Assembly: GCA_014529385.2 (NCBI GenBank)
Contig: CM043953.1
Span: forward strand, 77,614,872-77,678,871
Reading direction: 5' to 3'
Length of the DNA: 64,000 bases
Source: Adiantum capillus-veneris
Taxonomy: Eukaryota; Streptophyta; Polypodiopsida; Polypodiales; Pteridaceae
In this document: in pieces, positions 50,484 through 60,880 of the stretch
Layout: each line of letters begins with the position of its first letter
How positions within the stretch are numbered: position 1 is the first letter of the stretch
Notes under the pieces: model-generated
Databases searched by the model: none
Seen by the model: only the letters and a program-made list of their open reading frames with translations
Told to the model about the DNA's origin: nothing
Translations under genes and position numbers: made by a program

Positions 50484-51889
50484 CTATCAAGGAGACAAGC
50501 ACCACGTGCCACAGAAAAGGACAGATTGAACAACTTTAAGCACTTCAAATAACAACTGAACTGAAAGAGATGCACGACACATGAGGCGAGGAGAGACAGA
50601 GTTCCTGTCACAAATTGCTGACGTGTCAAAACTGAAGAAAGGAGCCGACTTGCAGAATCCGGTCAAGGGCCCTAAACCTTAAGTGAAGAAGCAGAAGCAG
50701 CAGAAGAAGTTTTAAAGAAGAAGTCTTACCAACTTATAAGACCCCGTCTGATAGGGCCCACAAAACCTAAAGAGATTATAATAAAGCAGGACCCGCTTAA
50801 ACACACACAGACGCACATAAGGATGCGTAAAAGATGATGACGTGGCAACTATACGAACGCCCGAGATTTGCACTCAATGCCACGTGGCAACCTATACGAA
50901 ATTTCGTGATTTGCGCTTCTAAATGCTGACGTGGCAGTTGTATGAAATCCCATGTTTTGCGTTGGCTGCTTTTGAAGACCGGTTGCTTTTGAGTTCGAAA
51001 GCTTTTCATGTAACTGAATTTCACGGCCAAGGGGCTTTAAATATGAGCCAAGGGCTCCTTCTCTGGCATGCTCCGCGTGAGGTGCGGGGAATGGAAAACC
51101 GGCGTTGTACAGAGTCCAAGTAATATAAAGAAATATCAAAAGGGGGGCCAAGGTTTGGGGCCAATGCTCTCTGGGATGGGCCTCCGCCACTCTGTCTCGT
51201 GTGTCGTGCATCTCTTTCAGTTCATTTATTAAAGAGCTAAAAGTCTGTTCAGTGTGTTCTTTTCTATTGGCACGTGGTGCCCATCTCGTGACAGTTCCAT
51301 CCCAAGAGAAAGCACTGGCCTTAAACCTTGGCGCCCCTTTTGGTATTTCTTTATATTGCTTCAACTGAGTACAACTCCCATGGCTCTGCTCTGCATCTCC
51401 TGTGTATGGACTGCCAGAGTGAGAGCCCATGGGTCATATTTATAGGCCCTTGGCCTCTAAAAGCGGTTACATAAGAAGCTTCAAGTTCTAAAAGCATCTG
51501 ATCCCAAAAACTGACGCTAAAAGCTGTCAACGCGTTTCACGGAAATCCGTACAGTTGTCACGTCATCAATGTAAAATGTGAAAATCTGTACTATTTGCCA
51601 CATGGCACTGTCAACGTAAAACACGGACGTCCATACAGTTGCCACGTAATCATGCTCCACACAAAGTCTTTTGAGTGTGGTTATGCTTTAATTAATATCT
51701 TTGTGATCACTTGGGCCCCATTGGACGGGGTCCCATTATCCATAAGTTGGTGGCAACTTCTATAAAAGTTGGGCCACATAGCAAGTCTTCATAAGTTGAT
51801 AAAACTTATTTTGCTTCTTCTGCTACTTCTAGGGTTTAGGCCCCTCCGCCAAGATCTATAAGTCGCCTCAAGTCTTCAGTGGCTTGACA
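50484..51889 (-). repeat. LTR (minus) split by the solo LTR at 50606-51293
   Basis: Removing 50606-51298 joins GAGAGACAGAGTTCC to ATCCCAAGAG and gives one LTR of about 700 bp. Its R box (about 51335-51352) and U3 (51400-51889) read leftwards, starting TGTCAAGCCACTGAAG on the minus strand at 51889. The part 51547-51880 is repeated at 53530-53850 and, more distantly, at 63120-63470. Confidence 0.75.
50606..51293 (+). repeat. Solo LTR, TSD gttcc
   Basis: 688 bp, TGTCACAAATTGCTGACGTG to TCTCGTGACA, with gttcc at 50601-50605 and 51294-51298. Nested in an LTR of the same superfamily but opposite orientation. Confidence 0.93.
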
Positions 51890-52525
51890 TCAATCGCCTA
51901 AACAGTCAAGAATCAATCGCGACACTTGGACACTGTTTAGGAAATCCGTACAGTTGTCCAAGTCTGTACGGAATCAATCGTGACAACTGGTGCAGTGGGA
52001 TGCACAAGAGGGGAGTTACTCCGCTCCTTTGTCAACAGATGCCTTGATTTTGATACTAAAGTCACTGATGTCTCTTTGAGCTTCACGGATACTTAGAGCT
52101 GACAGTATTCTGCTGGATGACTTTATGAAATGGAATTCCTAATAATGATACTGATTTATTCTTGACTTCTTTTGAGTGCACGAACTGATAGCCGAAATGA
52201 CTGCAGCATTTTGGTCTGATTGATCTCAAATAGACATGGTTGCAATAGGGGTTAGTCAATCGGACATCGATGAGGTCCCGATTGGACCTAGATGTGATTG
52301 CTAGCTACATTGCCGATAAATCATGGTCTAAGATCCGAATGAATGTTGAATGTCATGTGGTGTCCTGTGATGTCGTATGATGTGACTGTCGATTTGGTAC
52401 ATGTGCTAGATGTGTGTTCCTAGTACGTAGGTACTAACAGTCAGTGTCTGCTAAGACGGTTTATGGCTTTTGTCGGTTTTGCAGGCGTAATCGCGGTCGA
52501 TTACAATGCTTTCAAGAGGGGAGCA
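51890..52525 (+). mobile_element. 3' tail of a plus-strand Gypsy element, with polypurine tract
   Basis: Anonymous internal sequence ending in TTCAAGAGGGGAGCA (52511-52525), a good purine tract immediately before an LTR start at 52526. The first 200 bases are mosaic (see findings). 51985-52080 is the reverse complement of about 53848-53935. Confidence 0.6.
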
Positions 52526-52818
52526 TGTCACAAAGTGATGACGTGGCGGACAGCAGAAACCCTAATTTCTGGCTGAAACCCTAAAATTCATGCAAACCCA
52601 AAAATCTGCCAGAAACCTTAATTTGCAGCAAACCCTAATTTCAGGCTGAAACCCTAATTCAGCAAACCCTAATTCTGCCGGGGGTGCCACATGGCAGCAG
52701 CAGCAGTACGGAATTCCGAAAATTGCGGCGGAATTTGCGCTGGCAGCTTTTTGTTGCGTTTTGGACTCTACGCAATGAGAAAGAGAGAAAACTTGCTTTT
52801 GTTTTAATAAAGACTCTC

Positions 52819-52884
<66 letters not shown>

Positions 52885-53395
52885 GATGCTTTTGATTTTT
52901 AAAGCTTTTGGGGCTCTGCTTTTGGGCATCCCTTGTAACCATTAAATAAGTGGGGAGGGCTTCACTTCTCAGAGCATCTGGACGCAAAGTCTGAGAGTGA
53001 ATCCCGAGCCACTCTCTATTTCTCACAAGCATGATGAGTTGCATAAAGATGATGTGATTGATCACAAGGATGATATGTTAGTTGATGCTTTTTCTAGCCG
53101 AGCTAACCTCGTTGTAGATTCGATCAATCACGAAGAACTGATCTTGGCTTTCGAAACGAGGTCCAAAGAACCCCCATAGGACGATTCGATCATTCAGGAA
53201 GAAGCGATCTTGTACTTTGAATTGATTAATACAAAAAGAAATACCGAAAGGGGTGTCAGTCTTTGGGGCCAATATCTCTAGGCACGGAACTCCGCCGGGC
53301 CAATGCAAATCTATTGTGATCTGTGAATTGTTTTGAAGTGGTTATTTGGTGCTATCGCGATTGATTCTTGACTGTTTAGGCCACTGAAGACTGTT
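52526..53395 (+). repeat. Chimeric LTR carrying a 193-bp insert from the element T ORF
   Basis: TGTCACAAAGTGATGACGTG start; AAACCCTAA clusters (52556-52670); (AG)n 52821-52882; box at 53234-53254. Compared with the related LTR at 59386-60014 it is interrupted at CACTCTCT/TGTACTTTG by 53018-53210, which is element T coding sequence. The right end is scrambled. Confidence 0.85.
53018..53210 (+). repeat. 193-bp copy of the element T ORF inserted in an LTR
   Basis: Collinear and equal in length with 45004-45196. At 53156-53158 it has ACG where the element T copy has the TAG stop (45142-45144). Confidence 0.9.
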
Positions 53396-53935
53396 TAGGA
53401 AATCCGTACAGTTGTCACGATTGATTCCGTACAGACTTGGACACTGTTTAGGAAATCCGTACATCAATCGCCTAAACAGTCAAGAATCAATCCGTACAGA
53501 CTTGGACACTGTTTAGGAAATCCGTACAGTTGTCACGTCATCAATGTAAAATGTGAAAATCTTTACTATTTGCCACATGGCACTGTCAACGTAAAACACG
53601 GACGTCCATACAGTTGCCACGTAATCATGCTCCACACAAAGTCTTTTGAGTGTGGTTATGCTTTAATTAATATCTTTGTGATCACTTGGGCCCCATTGGA
53701 CGGGGTCCCATTATCCATAAGTTGGTGGCAACTTCTATAAAAGTTGGGCCACACAGCAAGTCTTCATAAGTTGGTAAAACTTATTTTGCTACTTCTAGGA
53801 TTTAGGCCCCTCCGCCAAGATCTATAAGTCGGCTCAAGCTCAAAAAGACATCAGTGACTTTAGTATCAAAATCAAGGCATCTGTTGACAAAGGAGCGGAG
53901 TAACTCCCCTCTTGTGCATCCCACTGCACCAGATC
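53396..53935. repeat. Mosaic of short direct and inverted LTR pieces
   Basis: 53396-53530 alternates pieces such as GACTGTTTAGG, AAATCCGTACAG, TTGTCACGATTGATTCC and GACTTGGACACTG in both orientations. 53530-53850 repeats 51547-51880, and 53848-53935 is the reverse complement of 51985-52080. Confidence 0.8.
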
Positions 53936-54019
53936 TTCGACCAAGCTAAATTTATGGGTTCCGTTTGGAGTAGACTATGCTAAACCAAAACATCAAGGTA
54001 AAGTTTCACAATCCGAGGA

Positions 54020-54125
54020 GTATCTGCTAGGTCCTCCTCCTCCATCCACTTCGCATCAAATCCAGGAAAGTTCTTGAACTTAACCAAGAACCGCCTTCAG
54101 ACTTTACCTTTCTTCGTATACGTAT
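54020..54125 (-). pseudogene. Chromodomain-like C-terminus of the Gypsy integrase
   Basis: One minus-strand frame reads RRFLVKFKNFPGFDAKW then MEEEDLAD, matching the chromodomain pattern (aromatic-x-VKW/F-x-x-aromatic, then W-x-x-E-x-x-L). In chromoviruses this module targets integration to marked chromatin. It is out of frame with the integrase pieces upstream. Confidence 0.65.
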
Positions 54126-54299
54126 GTGCCAAAATCTGTTCAGAAACAAGGGTCTCCTCATTTTCTTCCGCTGCGGGTTGCTCATCAGGCTCCCCATCAT
54201 CACGCACATCACCCTTTAACAGGTTTCAAGAGACTCACATGCAATGCATTGTGAATCCTCCAAGTATCTGGCAGTTTCAATAGGAAGGAGACATCATTT

Positions 54300-55265
54300 A
54301 TCTTTTCAGTAATCTGGAAAGGTCAGTAGTATCGCATACTAAGCTTTGGAAAAAGCCTCTCCTTTCCATTTTTCTTTCTTAGGCGTGCCTTCTCAAAACG
54401 TAAGAGCACCCAATCATCCTCCTTCAGTTTCAAGTCGCGACGATGGCGATCCACTGCCTTTTTCTGTCGTTCTTGAGACTTCTGCAAAGTCTCACGAACC
54501 TTGGCAAAAGCCGTATCCAAATCTCGCAAATATTCATCTGCTTCAAATATCTAATCTTTCGTGCTCAGGAAGGATGGAACCTTCGCAACACTTTTCAACA
54601 ATCTCAAATGGCGTCTTCCCCGTTGAAGAGTGTATCTTGTTATTGTAGGCAAATTCCACCAAAGGTAAGTTCTTTTCCCATTGAGTCTTCTAATCTGAGA
54701 TACAAGACTTCAATAAATCTAAAACCACTGAATTGGCAATCTCAGATTGCCCGTCAGTCTGCAAATGAAACGATGACGAGAACTGCAACCGCGTGCCAAT
54801 GTTCTCCCAAATTGCCTTCCAAAACAAACTCATAAATCTAGGGTCTCTGTCGGAGACAATCGTCTCATACGTGCCATGTAATCAGAAAATCATTGTGATC
54901 ATTCTGTGTTCTCGGGAGATCAAAAATGAAATCCATTTCAATATTTTCCTAGGGGCGGGTGGGTATGGGTAAAGGCTGTAACAATTCCTGTGTCTTATGC
55001 CTGTCAAACTTGACCTTCTAGCATAGTGCGCACAAACTCTTCCACATCCTTTTTGAGTCTCGACCAAAAGAAGTCTCTCTCTACCCCTTCATGGTGGTAG
55101 CAATGCCGCGGTAACCCATAAAAGGTGGACAGTGGCATTCAGTCATAACCTTTTCCCGCAACGGCTGTGTAACGCACAACATAGTCTTTCTCATCAAGTA
55201 GCCTTCCCGAAGGGAGTATCGAGCTACTGTCTCCCCATCCCATATCCGTGTGAAAATATCTGCAA
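54300..55265 (-). pseudogene. Gypsy integrase remnant
   Basis: Pieces in order on the minus strand: the zinc-binding approach TECHCPPFMGYRGIATT (about 55080-55150); CALC and KVKFDRHK (about 55000-55040); MDFIFDLPR (about 54910-54940); EFAYNNKIHSSTGKTPFEI (about 54600-54660); and RHRRDLKLKEDDWVLLRFEK (54380-54450). Interrupted by frequent stops; the solo LTR at 55272 separates it from RNase H. Confidence 0.75.
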
Positions 55266-55271
55266 AGTCTG

Positions 55272-55974
55272 TGTAACAAACTGCTGACGTGTCGACCTAC
55301 TGAAGAACGGAGCTATCGGTCAAGGGGCCTAAACCCTAAGAAGAACAAGCAACAGAAGAAGTGTCACAGAGTGATGACGTGGTTGCCCGAGAGCAGAAAC
55401 CCTAACTGCTGAAACCCTAATTTTGGAAACCCTAACCCTAAAACCTGCAAACCTTAATTTCTGCCAGAAACCCTAACTGCTGAAACCCTAACCCTAAAAC
55501 CTGCAAACCCTAATTTCTGCTGCCAGAAACCCTAAAACTGCAGAAACCCTAACCCTAACCCTAAGGACAGATTTCTGCGTTTTGCGACATGGCAAGCTGT
55601 ACGGATTTCCATGATTTATGCTGGCAGCTTTTTGGCTTTGCTTTTGAACCAGAAGCTTTTGAGTTTTAAAGGCTTTTTACTATAACTGCTTTTCAGGCCA
55701 AGGGCCTTTAAATATGAGGCTAGGACTCATTCTCTGGCATGCTTCAGTACGAAGGTGCAGAGTCTGGAGTACCGGCTTGTACTGTGTTGATGCAATATAA
55801 AGAAATACCGAAAGGGGCGCCAAGGTTTGGGGCCAATACTCTCTGGGGTGGAATTCCGCCACTCCGTGTCGCGTGTCGTCTCTCTCTCTCCATTTCAGTT
55901 CAGTTGTTATTTGAAGTGCTTAAAGTTGTTCAATCTGTTCTTTTCTATTGGCACGTGGTGCCCGCCTTGTGACA
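55272..55974 (+). repeat. Solo LTR, TSD gtctg, inserted in Gypsy pol
   Basis: 703 bp, TGTAACAAACTGCTGACGTG to CTTGTGACA, with gtctg at 55267-55271 and 55975-55979. Contains a second LTR-head-like TGTCACAGAGTGATGACGTG near 55363 and about a dozen CCCTAA units at 55395-55565. Box at 55802-55820. Its removal rejoins RNase H to the integrase approach. Confidence 0.93.
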
Positions 55975-55989
55975 GTCTGTATCTGTGGC

Positions 55990-57108
55990 ATACTGATCGA
56001 CCATATCCTCGAAGCTCCTATGATGTATCGTGGAAATAGCCACAACCAACGGCTTTCGAGACAAAGCATCTGCCACCACATTCTTCTGTCCCTGCACATG
56101 GACAATCTGGAAGTGAAACTGTGACAAGATGTTTGCCCACCGCATCTGCTTTTCCAAAAGCTGCTTCTGTGGCAAGAAGTAGCGCAAACTCTGATGGTCT
56201 ATAAAGACAGTAAAATCCTCTCCGAGTAGGTAATGCCGCCACTGAGTAAGAGCATGGATAACCACCAAAAGCTCTTTCTCATAAACCTATGTTGTCATCT
56301 CCGGCCTAGAGAACAATCGGCTCTCGTAAGCAATGACATGGCCTTCTTGCATCAAGACCGCACCCAGACTACGACCACAAGCATCACAATATACTTCAAA
56401 TGACTTCTGCAAGTCCGGCAAAGTCAAATCTGGTCCTGTAGTCAATTTCTGTTTCAATGTCTGAAAGGCAATCAACTCTGTGGATCCCCACGAGAAAGGG
56501 ACTCCTTTCTGTATCAAGTTATGCAAAGGGGAAGCAACCTCTGCAAACTTTCGAATGAACCGTTCGTAGTACGAACACAGTCCCAAGAAGCTTTCAACTT
56601 CATGGACATTCTTCAAATCGGGCCAATCACGGATAGCGTCTATCTTGGCCGGATCCATTTACACTCATGCTGCTGAGACAAAGTGTCCCAAAAAGTTTAT
56701 CTTTGAAGCAGATGATCTCTGTGTTCTGCCTCATTCTTGGAGATAACAATGATATCATCAAAGAAAAGTGCCAACAAATAGCCTGTACTCTCGAAAAATC
56801 CCATCCATCATCCGGTTGAATGTCGCAAGAGCATTGGTTAAGCCAAAAGGCATCACCAAAAACTCAAATAACCCAAAAGTCGTCCGAAAGGTTGTCTTGT
56901 AGACGTCTCCCGACGCAATTCGGATCTGATGATATCCACTCTTCAAGTCAATCCTGCTAAAGCACGAGGATCCCCATAACCTGTCGAGTATATCATCGAT
57001 CCTAGGAATCGGAAATCTGTTCTTGATGGTGATTTTGTTGAGAGCGCTATATTCGATGCACATTCTCCAAGATCCGTCTTTCTTCAAATCCACAACAATG
57101 GAGAGCAA
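55990..57108 (-). pseudogene. Gypsy reverse transcriptase and RNase H
   Basis: RT 56758-57108 with [35 protein letters not shown] and [11 protein letters not shown]. The catalytic FFDDIIVIS survives at about 56735-56760 but in a shifted frame. Connection and RNase H 56287-56658 contain WPDLKNVHEVESFLGLCSYY and EVYCDACGRSLGAVL, continuing in 55945-56268 with TVFIDHQSLRYFL and NVVADALSRK. A stop at 56286 separates the two RNase H parts. Confidence 0.88.
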
Positions 57109-57722
57109 TACGGTGAAGTACTATGCTAGACAAGACCCTTTTCAAAGAGGTCTTTCACTGGGTTCATAATCTTTTCATTCTGTACTCGGCTCACACGGTA
57201 AGGTGGCCGCTTCGGTGGCGTGCTTCCAGGTATCAGATCAATGGTTTGATCTTCAGGCCCTTTGAAAAGCAATCGGCTTGAGTGTGGAGAAAAATCTTGG
57301 CGTTCTTTTGATCAAGTCAAAACATATTCAACCTTTATCCATCATTCAGTTCTCTCCCAAAAGAATAAGTAAGAAATTGAAGTTCATCAAGTACATTCTC
57401 TAAGCCCTTCATTTATCAAAGTCGCTTTCTCGGCTCGGTAGTCAACCACGGCGTAGCTCTTGTGGTACTAAGGGATCCTGAGTAGAGCGTCACTCGCGTG
57501 CACTGAACACCCCTGTCATTGCAAACAAAGTTTGCCAATGCTCGGTGTAATGGCAACATCCCATCCGGGTGCCAGTCGAACTACCTCCGCCTGTGGCATT
57601 AGTCTGTCGAGCATAATTCCAAATCGAGCCGCCAATTTCAAGTGAAAAGAAGTTGGCCTTGGCTCCTTCAAAAGAGCTTCCTGATCCTTCACTTTGCCCC
57701 AAAAGCGGCAAAGTTTGTGCTT
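57109..57722 (-). pseudogene. Gypsy protease and linker remnant
   Basis: Minus-strand frames with GAKANFFSLEIGG (about 57610-57665), comparable to GAKANF at 49.67 kb, lie between Gag and RT. The aspartic protease active site is not clearly readable. Confidence 0.55.
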
Positions 57723-59372
57723 TCATTCATTAGATTCGGTGCAGGTCCCACGCCATGTGGTATTAGTTCTGCCTTTTTTGCCACGTTCCTCAACTGCTCT
57801 CGAACTCTCAAGCCTGTCGTCGTCTTTATCATTCTGTTCTTTTTGTGCCTTTTTAGGGCACTTTGCGGAGATATGTCCATGTTCCCCGCATCCAAAGCAC
57901 TTCCCCTCTCTAATGAAGCTAGCTCTCTCCTCAGGAGTAAGCTTGGGTCGTGCATCCTTTTTCTCTGGGTTGCTCTTTTTCTTTCTACTTTCATTCCCAG
58001 AAATCTGTTCGGCTCGTTGTGTCATGGCCTCATCTGTGGGGTAGGTCAAACTGCCAGAGTGAATGGCAAAGCCCCGCTTCGCATGACTCATCAACTCCTG
58101 AATAGAAGCTGACTTCTGTTCCAAGCAGTGATCTCGGATCTCTGTAGGTACCAAGGTAAACCGCTCAATCTGTTCTCTGAACGATGAAGAGACGGGTAGA
58201 AAAGAGCTCCAGAATCTTTCACAGTAAGCATTGATTGTATCTTTCTTGGTCATCTGAAGATGGTTCCAAGCAGCTCTTATATCTCGTTCATATTCTTGCG
58301 TCAACCAAGAAGAAATAAAAAGCTTTTTAAATTTCAGCCATTTAACGGGCACAGTCTTGTTTAAAAGAAGCGTAGACCACCAAGTACGAGCATTCCCCTT
58401 AAAGTAAGAGGCAGCTCTCCGAATCTTGGAGTGCTCTGAATAGCGTCCTTCCGCAAAAGCAATGTCAAACTGCTGTATAAAAGACAAAGCCTTCGAAGCA
58501 TCTGAGTATCCTGAAAAAGTATCAAACTTGATCGAGTGGCCACCTTCCTTAAACTCTCGAACTTTCTTGCTTTTATCTTCGAGAAAGTCATACTGGTTGG
58601 CTTTGTAAAAATTCTTCTTGTTCGCATAGAAGTTTCCGTTATCGGAATTTGAGCTGTCTGTAGACAAGTCCTCAGTAGAATTGTCAGTCTCTGGGCGAGA
58701 TGTAGCCTTCTTTGCCTTTTTCTTGCCCTTTCCGAAGCTTTGTTTCTTCCTTCGCTTTTAACCTTTTCTGTCTTCTTTGCTCGAATCTGAAGAGCTAGAA
58801 GAACTGTCAGAAGAAGAAGAAGAAGAACTGGGTACTTCTTCAAATCGAATACGCTTCTTCTGTTTCTTTGCCTTATCAAAAGTTGGCTAACGACCCAAAT
58901 ATCCCGGGAAGTCAGTGCTTTTCTTCTGCTTTTTGCCATGCTTTTTGGCTTTCTTTTGCGCGTCAAAAAGCTGAGCAATCCGTGCATCAACCACCTCTTG
59001 TAATTCCTTCTCTGAATACTGTTTGTGATCAGAAAGTTTCTTGAGAGCGGGTTTCAATGGTGGTGGTGTGGTTTTCTACCACTGTTCGTACACTTCTTGA
59101 AAAGAAGTCTCGCTCATATATTTTGCAAATTTTGGGTCCTTCGCAAAATTGAGCATCATCTTCGTTGCATCGCCGATCAATTGGCGACGCTCCATCTCTC
59201 GCCGATCCGCCTGAGTAGGCCGAGGCGGGCCATACTCTCTGCCGGAATCTTCGTTGTGATCCCTGCCCACATCTACAGATGCAGAGGGAGTCGACTGATC
59301 CTTGCGTGAAGCCATAGGTGTCGCGGAAAAAAATTTGGGGATCGGATTTCCCGTAGAAGAGAAATCGGCCAT
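57723..59372 (-). pseudogene. Gypsy Gag, one frame with three nonsense codons
   Basis: From the ATG at 59370-59372 (M-A-D-F-S-S) a single frame runs to 57723 with stops at 59076-59078, near 58890 and near 58760, and no frameshift. The N-terminal part contains NFAKDPKFAKYMSETSF; a Lys-rich and a Ser/Asp-rich stretch follow (SSSSSSDSSSSSDSS). The capsid segment has SIKFDTFSGYSDASKALSFI and SYFKGNARTWWSTLLLNK. A zinc knuckle CFGCGEHGHISAKC lies at about 57869-57910 and a charged tail follows. About 549 codons, a normal length for chromovirus Gag. Confidence 0.87.
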
Positions 59373-59384
59373 GCTCTAATACCA
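59373..59384 (-). other. Primer-binding site of the chromovirus-type element
   Basis: Minus-strand TGGTATTAGAGC, one change from the tRNA-Met-type site; Gag begins almost directly after it. Confidence 0.85.
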
Positions 59385-59385
59385 C

Positions 59386-60014
59386 TGTAACAGACTTGGA
59401 CACTCCAAGTCAAGAATCAATCTCGACAGCACCAAATAACCACTTCAAAACAATTCACAGATCACAATAGATTTGCACTGGCCCGGCGGAGTTCCGTGCC
59501 TAGAGATATTGGCCCCAAAGATTGGCACCCCTTTCGGTATTTCTTTTTATATTAATCAATTCAAAGTACAAGAGAGTGGCTCGGGATTCACTCTCAGACT
59601 CTGCTTCCACATGCTTTGAGAAGTGAAGCGCTTCCCACTTATTTAATGGTTACAAGGGATGCCCAAAAGCAGAGCCCCAAAAGCTTTAAAAATCAAAAGC
59701 ATCAGCTCTCTCTCTCCCTTAGAGAGTCTTTATAAAAACAAAAGCAAGTTCTCTCTCTTTCTCATTCCGTAGAATCCAAAACGCAACAAAAAGCTACCAG
59801 CGCAAATTCCGCCGCAATTTCCGGAATTCCGTACTGCTGCTGCTGCCATGTGGCACCCCCGACAGAATTAGGGCTTGCTGAATTAGGGTTTCAGCCTGAA
59901 ATTAGGGTTTGCTGCAAATTAGGGTTTCTGGCAAATTTTAGGGTTTGCAGGAATTTTAGGGTTTCAGCCAGAAATTAGGGTTTCTGCTGTCCGCCACGTC
60001 ATCACTTTGTGACA
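59386..60014 (-). repeat. 5' LTR of the chromovirus-type element
   Basis: 629 bp. On the minus strand starts TGTCACAAAGTGATGACGTG and ends AGTCTGTTACA. Contains TTAGGGTTT (telobox complement) clusters at 59868-59990, a CT-rich tract near 59706 and the box at about 59529-59548. Confidence 0.9.
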
Positions 60015-60592
60015 CTCTTCAATACTCCACCCAAGAGTAAATCACCAGTCATTGAAACAAGTATTAAAACTAAAGTCAAACAAATCAAACCGGCACCACG
60101 AAAGGTTTAAAACAAATACCATCCAGTTCAAACAAATTCCAAACAATATTTCAAGCAGACTAATACACAAAGTCCAATCTTAAAAAGCAATCTCAACATT
60201 AGTCGAGCTCGAAAAGACGATTGGCTTTCCATCCTGAAACCAGCACCAAAATTAGAGGTTGTAGCCAACCGCACCATGGTCCATAAGCTCTTAAATAGTC
60301 AAAACAAGCCTCGACAGACAATGTTCCTATGGTCATGATGGTAGCCCCAAGACATAGCAATCACACTTGGTCTCCAAGGTTATCGATTTAAGAAGAGACA
60401 CTCTGTTGGAAATGCACTCCGAAGACAAATGTCTAAAGACCTATAACTTCGGCTAAAATTTTCTTGAAAGCCTTCGAGTGTGCGGCTTGGTAACTATAGA
60501 CTTCCACATTACATGGCACTACCTCTGAGAAAAACAGCGGCTCAAAATCTTTGAACCTTCTTTTGGAAGTGATCTTTATGGCTTATATCTCG
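60015..60592. other. No gene recognised
   Basis: Anonymous flank of the LTR, AT-rich, no motif. Confidence 0.5.
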
Positions 60593-60880
60593 TAAGACAG
60601 AGCGATGAAGACGGGAGCATGCCCGATGCACGATGGAGTAAGGGTGGGAGTGACTAAGAAGTCAGAGGTCGGGACACGAAGATTCTTTAATCAAATTTCG
60701 TGCCAACTTGCTCTGTTTGCTCTTTGGTAGGACCGGTATGCTTTCAAAAAAGCACATGCCTAAAGCTCTAATATCACTGTCACGGGGACGAGCACCACGT
60801 GCCAACGGAAAAGAACAGACTGAACAACTTCAACTGAACTGGAAGAGATGCACGTCACATAAGACGGGGAGTGGTTGTCA
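60593..60880 (-). mobile_element. Gypsy leader, primer-binding site and LTR end (fragment)
   Basis: On the minus strand, an LTR tail (GGCACGTGGTGCTCGTCCCC, about 60782-60801) is followed by GTGATATTAGAGC (60765-60777), a degenerate PBS, and leader sequence resembling that of Gypsy-1 at 37062-37150. No Gag is attached. Confidence 0.6.

Larger units (their letters stand above)
53990..59385 (-). mobile_element. Degenerate chromovirus-type Ty3/Gypsy element (internal region)
   Basis: Minus strand, 5' LTR at 59386-60014. Interior order: Gag (57723-59372), protease remnant (about 57490-57690), RT (56690-57108), RNase H (about 55990-56658), a solo LTR inserted at 55272-55974, integrase remnants (54300-55265) and a chromodomain-like end (about 54020-54125). 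This RT, RNase H, integrase order is diagnostic of Ty3/Gypsy, and a C-terminal chromodomain of chromoviruses. Frameshifts and stops throughout. The 3' LTR is not identifiable in the scrambled sequence left of 53990. Confidence 0.85.

Noticed and set aside
50484-51889. Target-site duplication for the split minus-strand LTR
   Set aside because: The flanking 5-mers do not match for any reasonable end choice; the left boundary is degenerate and the right is scrambled.
55395-55565. Chromosome end or true telomere tract
   Set aside because: The CCCTAA units are interrupted and embedded at a fixed position in several LTRs, with normal LTR sequence on both sides.
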